NCBI GenBank assembly: GCA_016714535.1 | Contig: JADKDR010000006.1 | Coordinates: forward strand, 248,001-312,000 | Source: Bacteroidota bacterium | Lineage (GTDB): Bacteria > Bacteroidota > Bacteroidia > AKYH767-A > OLB10 | DNA: 64,000 bases | Direction of reading: 5' to 3' | Part shown: positions 60,712 through 64,000 of the stretch, piece after piece | Numbering within the stretch: position 1 is the first letter of the stretch | Layout: the number at the start of each line of letters is the position of its first letter | Position numbers and translations under genes: made by a program | Notes under the pieces: generated by a model | Database searches by the model: none | The model's input: only the letters and a program-made list of their open reading frames with translations | What the model was told of the DNA's origin: nothing

Positions 60712-63700
60712 CTATTGCTTTACAAATTTGCTGGCATGAACTTCCTTATCGAGCTGTGTTGCTTTGATGATGTACATGCCAGTTTGAAGGCTGCTCACAT
60801 CAATTACAACTTCTTTTGAACCTGTAGCAGAAGTAGTTTGCAACAAGCGACCATCAAGAGCATAGATGCTGAACTGCGTGGTCATGCCTTCGTCAACATC
60901 GTTTATAGTCACCGTTAAGCGACCTTGAGTTACTGGGTTGGGGTGGGTAGTCATAAAATTGGATTTGATTATTTCACCTGTTAATCTCATTGGGCCGCAT
61001 GGAGTATTAGAAGAATAGCTATCTCCGGTTCCGCACGAAACCGTTTGATTACATTCTGCTGCCCAGGCAATTCCAATGAAAATATCATCACACGAAAACG
61101 TTGGTAGAGTAATATCAAAAACCTGGGAGGTTTGATTTAGGTATAAAGGAGATGGTAATATAATCGTTTGGCTGTAAGGTGCAGCACACATACCACCCTG
61201 TAAGTGAAAACTACCAACACATGGAAGGAAGGTGTTTTTAACAGCAAATGTAAAATGACGCTCAAATGTAATGGGACCTGTTTGTACACAAGTAATTTGT
61301 GGGTTCACAAAATCAATACAACCATTTGGACAATCGGGAAGATTAATGCAATGTGAACTTCCGTTTGCACAACTTGTTTGATTGTCACTTGCACCAAGCC
61401 CAAGGCAAATATATTGACCTCCAAATGCAGGCATCCATTGATTAGTAAATCCACACAGAGGTTGATTAGGAGCCAAGCCAGGTAGCGGTAGTGTGTAGGT
61501 TACTATATTACCTGTTTGACTTACGGTAACACCGGGAGGTAATGAAGGAAAACTTATTAAAGAATTTGTCCCCACATTCATATGAAATAATGTAATATTC
61601 GAACTCCTCTTATTGACAAGACAAAAAGAATGTGTTGGTGCACCACCTGGACCACAACTGAATGATTCATTGGTTAATTCTACACATTCATTACACCCTG
61701 ATGGTGTAATGTTTACAACTGCACTGTTTGAACAAAATACTGAACTATTAGAACCCCCTACCCGATGTGCACGTAGGCAAATATCATTAATGGCAGTAAG
61801 TCCATTTGTTGCACCTGATGGAACAAGCGCGTCAATAAAAACTTCCATGCTTGCACCCGGTGCAAGTTGATTAGCTCCCGAAGTCATCGACATCGATAGC
61901 ATGTTTGTAAAAGTTCCGCTGGCTGCACAAGGTGTACCATTACAAATAATTTGGTTGCAGCCATCTGAGGTATATAAATCAGGTCCGACAAAATCCACAC
62001 CACTTGCAGCGGTATATGCCAAATGCGAAGTGCTGTTGCGCGCTACAGGTATACAACTAGAAGTAATATCTCCCGGACGCGGGCGCGTATTGAACAAGCG
62101 TATATCGTCAACTGTAACATTGCCATTGTTGGTAAGGGTCAATCGGTACTGAACTGGCGATCCGGCTGAGGCATCTGTTGTTGTGCTAAAATTCCCGCCA
62201 TTGGTGCATCGAACTTCGAGCATTGCCGTTAGCAGAAGGCTTTCGTTTACTTCTATATTTACAACATTTGAAACTTTCGGTACAGTATAATTTGTTCCTG
62301 TAAAATTAAAAGTATTTTGAACGGTAGTGGATGCTGTGAAAGGTCTAACTCTTGCCTGAAACTCAACAATAAATTTATTGGTTAAATCACAAGATGGCAA
62401 ATTTGCATTGCTTATTGTAATTGTTTGTCCATTAATATTTGATGCAACTGGGGAGCTACCTGGAAATGCAAAATTTGGCATAAAGGAGGAAGAGGTGGGA
62501 CATATCTGATTCCCGTAATAATATGCTATTGATTGAGGTAGGATATCAAAAATATTACTCACTGCATCGGTTATCAAACCATTAGTTACATTGGCCGAAC
62601 CGGTATTCCATGCATTTAATCTAAACGTAACTATATCATTTGGCAATACCGATTGATAATAACTGCATGAGCCATTGTTTACAATCCATTTTTGAACTTT
62701 TACATTTGGTTTACATGCAACAGGTTTTTTCGAAATTGTTGATGTCCTGGTTTCATTTGCATTATTTAGTATATAATTTACGGTAGCTGTATTTGAAACA
62801 TTCACATTGACTTGCGCTGTACTATTTAAAGAAAAATCGAGACTATTGGTTATGGTTCCAAAGGCTGGGAATGTGGAGTATCTCCATTGTAGTTGCGTTA
62901 TTCTACAGCCTGGTAAATTACAATTCATTACATTATTAGACTGAACAAAAATATGAAGCGGAACAGGTGATGGATATTGCACCAAGCCACTATTGGTTGT
63001 AGCATACCATAACTCCACTGTTGCACCTGCTGGTGGCACAGGTGTCGTAATTTTTCTTACATCAACAGTAGCTGGAATATTATCGCTGATTACCACATTG
63101 CTGGTTGGTAAATGGGTATTGGAAGCATTAAATTGAATATTGTATTGTGGGTTTTTACCTACTTGCCCTTCTTCATAGCATCCGCCCGGGCAATACTCAG
63201 TTCCTTGCAAAAGTGTTTTGCTTAATGTTGGCTGAGTAATAACCGCATCACAACATATACTAGTAAATTGAAAAGTTCTTTGAGTTGATTGCATGCATTT
63301 TCCAGCTTGACAGCAGTCTGTTCCACTTAGCCTTGCCCTTGTTACATAGTTTGTATTCAACTGAAATAAGCTACATGGAAATTGAACTTTAAAAGTTATC
63401 AGATGTGAAATTTCAGGTTGTAAATAATTTGGTACCGGTATATTGGCTGACCAACGTGTTACACCATTAGGGGCATTACCACAACCCGGACTCGTATTTG
63501 AAAAAGCAAGAGGCACCCCTTTATAAATCACTCCATGTACAATTGCACCTGTAGGCAGGTCAAGGTATATACGGGGATTTCGTAATCGAATTGCTCCCCT
63601 GTATGTTTGCGGATGAGTTAGGTTTGTAGTGATATTAAAAATGCCTCCTAAGCACCGGCTTGCTGCCGCTGCAGGAGTACCTACGATCCATTGGTGGTAT

Positions 63701-64000
63701 GCATTTATTTCACGCTGTAAATTGTTTGAATTAAATGTGCCGCATCCGCCATTATTTCCAGTGAATGTGACTGATGACGAAAAAGTTATTTGATTTAAAC
63801 CATAGCCCGGAAGTGGCCAACCTCCTTCACAAATTTCTCCCCACTTGGTGCGCAGGTTAAATTGAATATTGGCAACACTACCCGGAGTACCTGTAATAAC
63901 TAATGTTGTAACAGAATTGTTTTGATTAAAAGATGTGTTTGGTGGAAAAATGCTACTCGTATTTCCTCCTTGAAAAAATGTGCCACCTTCTATTAAAACA
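60712..64000 (-). CDS. large T9SS-secreted surface protein, N-terminus beyond the right edge
   Basis: The frame is open from the stop at 60712 to the window edge, about 1096 codons, so the start is outside; a GTG at 63531 is only an internal codon. The visible protein has cysteine-rich beta-sandwich modules (about 63.0-63.6 kb: SICCDAVITQPTLSKTLLQG), DUF11-like repeats of the conserved-repeat type (NGSCSYYQSVLPNDIVTFRL, LRLTLTNNGNVTVDDIRLFN), another cysteine-rich region, and a T9SS type A sorting domain (TTHPNPVTQGRLTVTINDVD ... QTGMYIIKATQLDKEVHASK). Intact in the visible part, unlike its left-hand neighbours. Probable structural or adhesive surface protein. Confidence 0.78.
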   Translation of the reverse strand, partial: VLIEGGTFFQGGNTSSIFPPNTSFNQNNSVTTLVITGTPGSVANIQFNLRTKWGEICEGGWPLPGYGLNQITFSSSVTFTGNNGGCGTFNSNNLQREINAYHQWIVGTPAAAASRCLGGIFNITTNLTHPQTYRGAIRLRNPRIYLDLPTGAIVHGVIYKGVPLAFSNTSPGCGNAPNGVTRWSANIPVPNYLQPEISHLITFKVQFPCSLFQLNTNYVTRARLSGTDCCQAGKCMQSTQRTFQFTSICCDAVITQPTLSKTLLQGTEYCPGGCYEEGQVGKNPQYNIQFNASNTHLPTSNVVISDNIPATVDVRKITTPVPPAGATVELWYATTNSGLVQYPSPVPLHIFVQSNNVMNCNLPGCRITQLQWRYSTFPAFGTITNSLDFSLNSTAQVNVNVSNTATVNYILNNANETRTSTISKKPVACKPNVKVQKWIVNNGSCSYYQSVLPNDIVTFRLNAWNTGSANVTNGLITDAVSNIFDILPQSIAYYYGNQICPTSSSFMPNFAFPGSSPVASNINGQTITISNANLPSCDLTNKFIVEFQARVRPFTASTTVQNTFNFTGTNYTVPKVSNVVNIEVNESLLLTAMLEVRCTNGGNFSTTTDASAGSPVQYRLTLTNNGNVTVDDIRLFNTRPRPGDITSSCIPVARNSTSHLAYTAASGVDFVGPDLYTSDGCNQIICNGTPCAASGTFTNMLSMSMTSGANQLAPGASMEVFIDALVPSGATNGLTAINDICLRAHRVGGSNSSVFCSNSAVVNITPSGCNECVELTNESFSCGPGGAPTHSFCLVNKRSSNITLFHMNVGTNSLISFPSLPPGVTVSQTGNIVTYTLPLPGLAPNQPLCGFTNQWMPAFGGQYICLGLGASDNQTSCANGSSHCINLPDCPNGCIDFVNPQITCVQTGPITFERHFTFAVKNTFLPCVGSFHLQGGMCAAPYSQTIILPSPLYLNQTSQVFDITLPTFSCDDIFIGIAWAAECNQTVSCGTGDSYSSNTPCGPMRLTGEIIKSNFMTTHPNPVTQGRLTVTINDVDEGMTTQFSIYALDGRLLQTTSATGSKEVVIDVSSLQTGMYIIKATQLDKEVHASKFVKQ

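Overview
The window reads as a chromosomal segment of an AT-rich member of the Bacteroidota, probably a Chitinophagales/Sphingobacteriia-type genome. The evidence is the density of large secreted proteins ending in type IX secretion (T9SS) sorting domains, SprB-type repeats, carboxypeptidase-like regulatory domains, LytTR and propeller two-component systems, and promoters with the Bacteroidota -7 box TAnnTTTG just upstream of several starts. No rRNA, tRNA or CRISPR array was seen.

Layout. 0-0.4 kb: a 5'-truncated IS66 TnpB. 0.5-10 kb: mostly housekeeping genes (a small membrane protein, orphan paaA, PolX, a secreted protein, an AddA-like helicase-nuclease, kbl, a small TonB-C-like secreted protein) plus a candidate small RNA at 3.7 kb. 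10.3-25.5 kb: a giant multidomain T9SS protein, mutS, a TrmH-family methyltransferase, a GH29-GH3 pair, and a two-gene TPR/AAA+ unit. 25.5-26.5 kb: a decayed stretch with hairpins and a pseudogene whose frame is set by a heptanucleotide repeat. 26.5-39.7 kb: surface proteins with SprB repeats or beta-helices, enclosing a LytS/LytR-like pair. 40-45.7 kb: a compact four-gene operon (J-protein, secreted protein, rhomboid, TPR protein), then a methyltransferase and radA. 46-48 kb: an IS1634-like element with both terminal repeats but a deleted catalytic aspartate. 48-64 kb: broken surface genes, a MntA/HepT-type toxin-antitoxin module beside a truncated response regulator copy, an intact propeller histidine kinase/NarL pair, an IS1380-type element, and a large T9SS protein running off the right edge.

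How it fits together. The housekeeping genes look intact. Several surface genes are interrupted: two by single in-frame nonsense codons, two by frameshifts, one reduced to a mosaic of unrelated T9SS modules, and others to short duplicated 3' ends. Transposons and short intergenic hairpins cluster with this decay. The most system-like intact units are the TPR-AAA+/TPR-membrane pair (22.9-25.5 kb) and the J-domain/secreted/rhomboid/TPR operon (40-43 kb). I do not recognise either as a named system.
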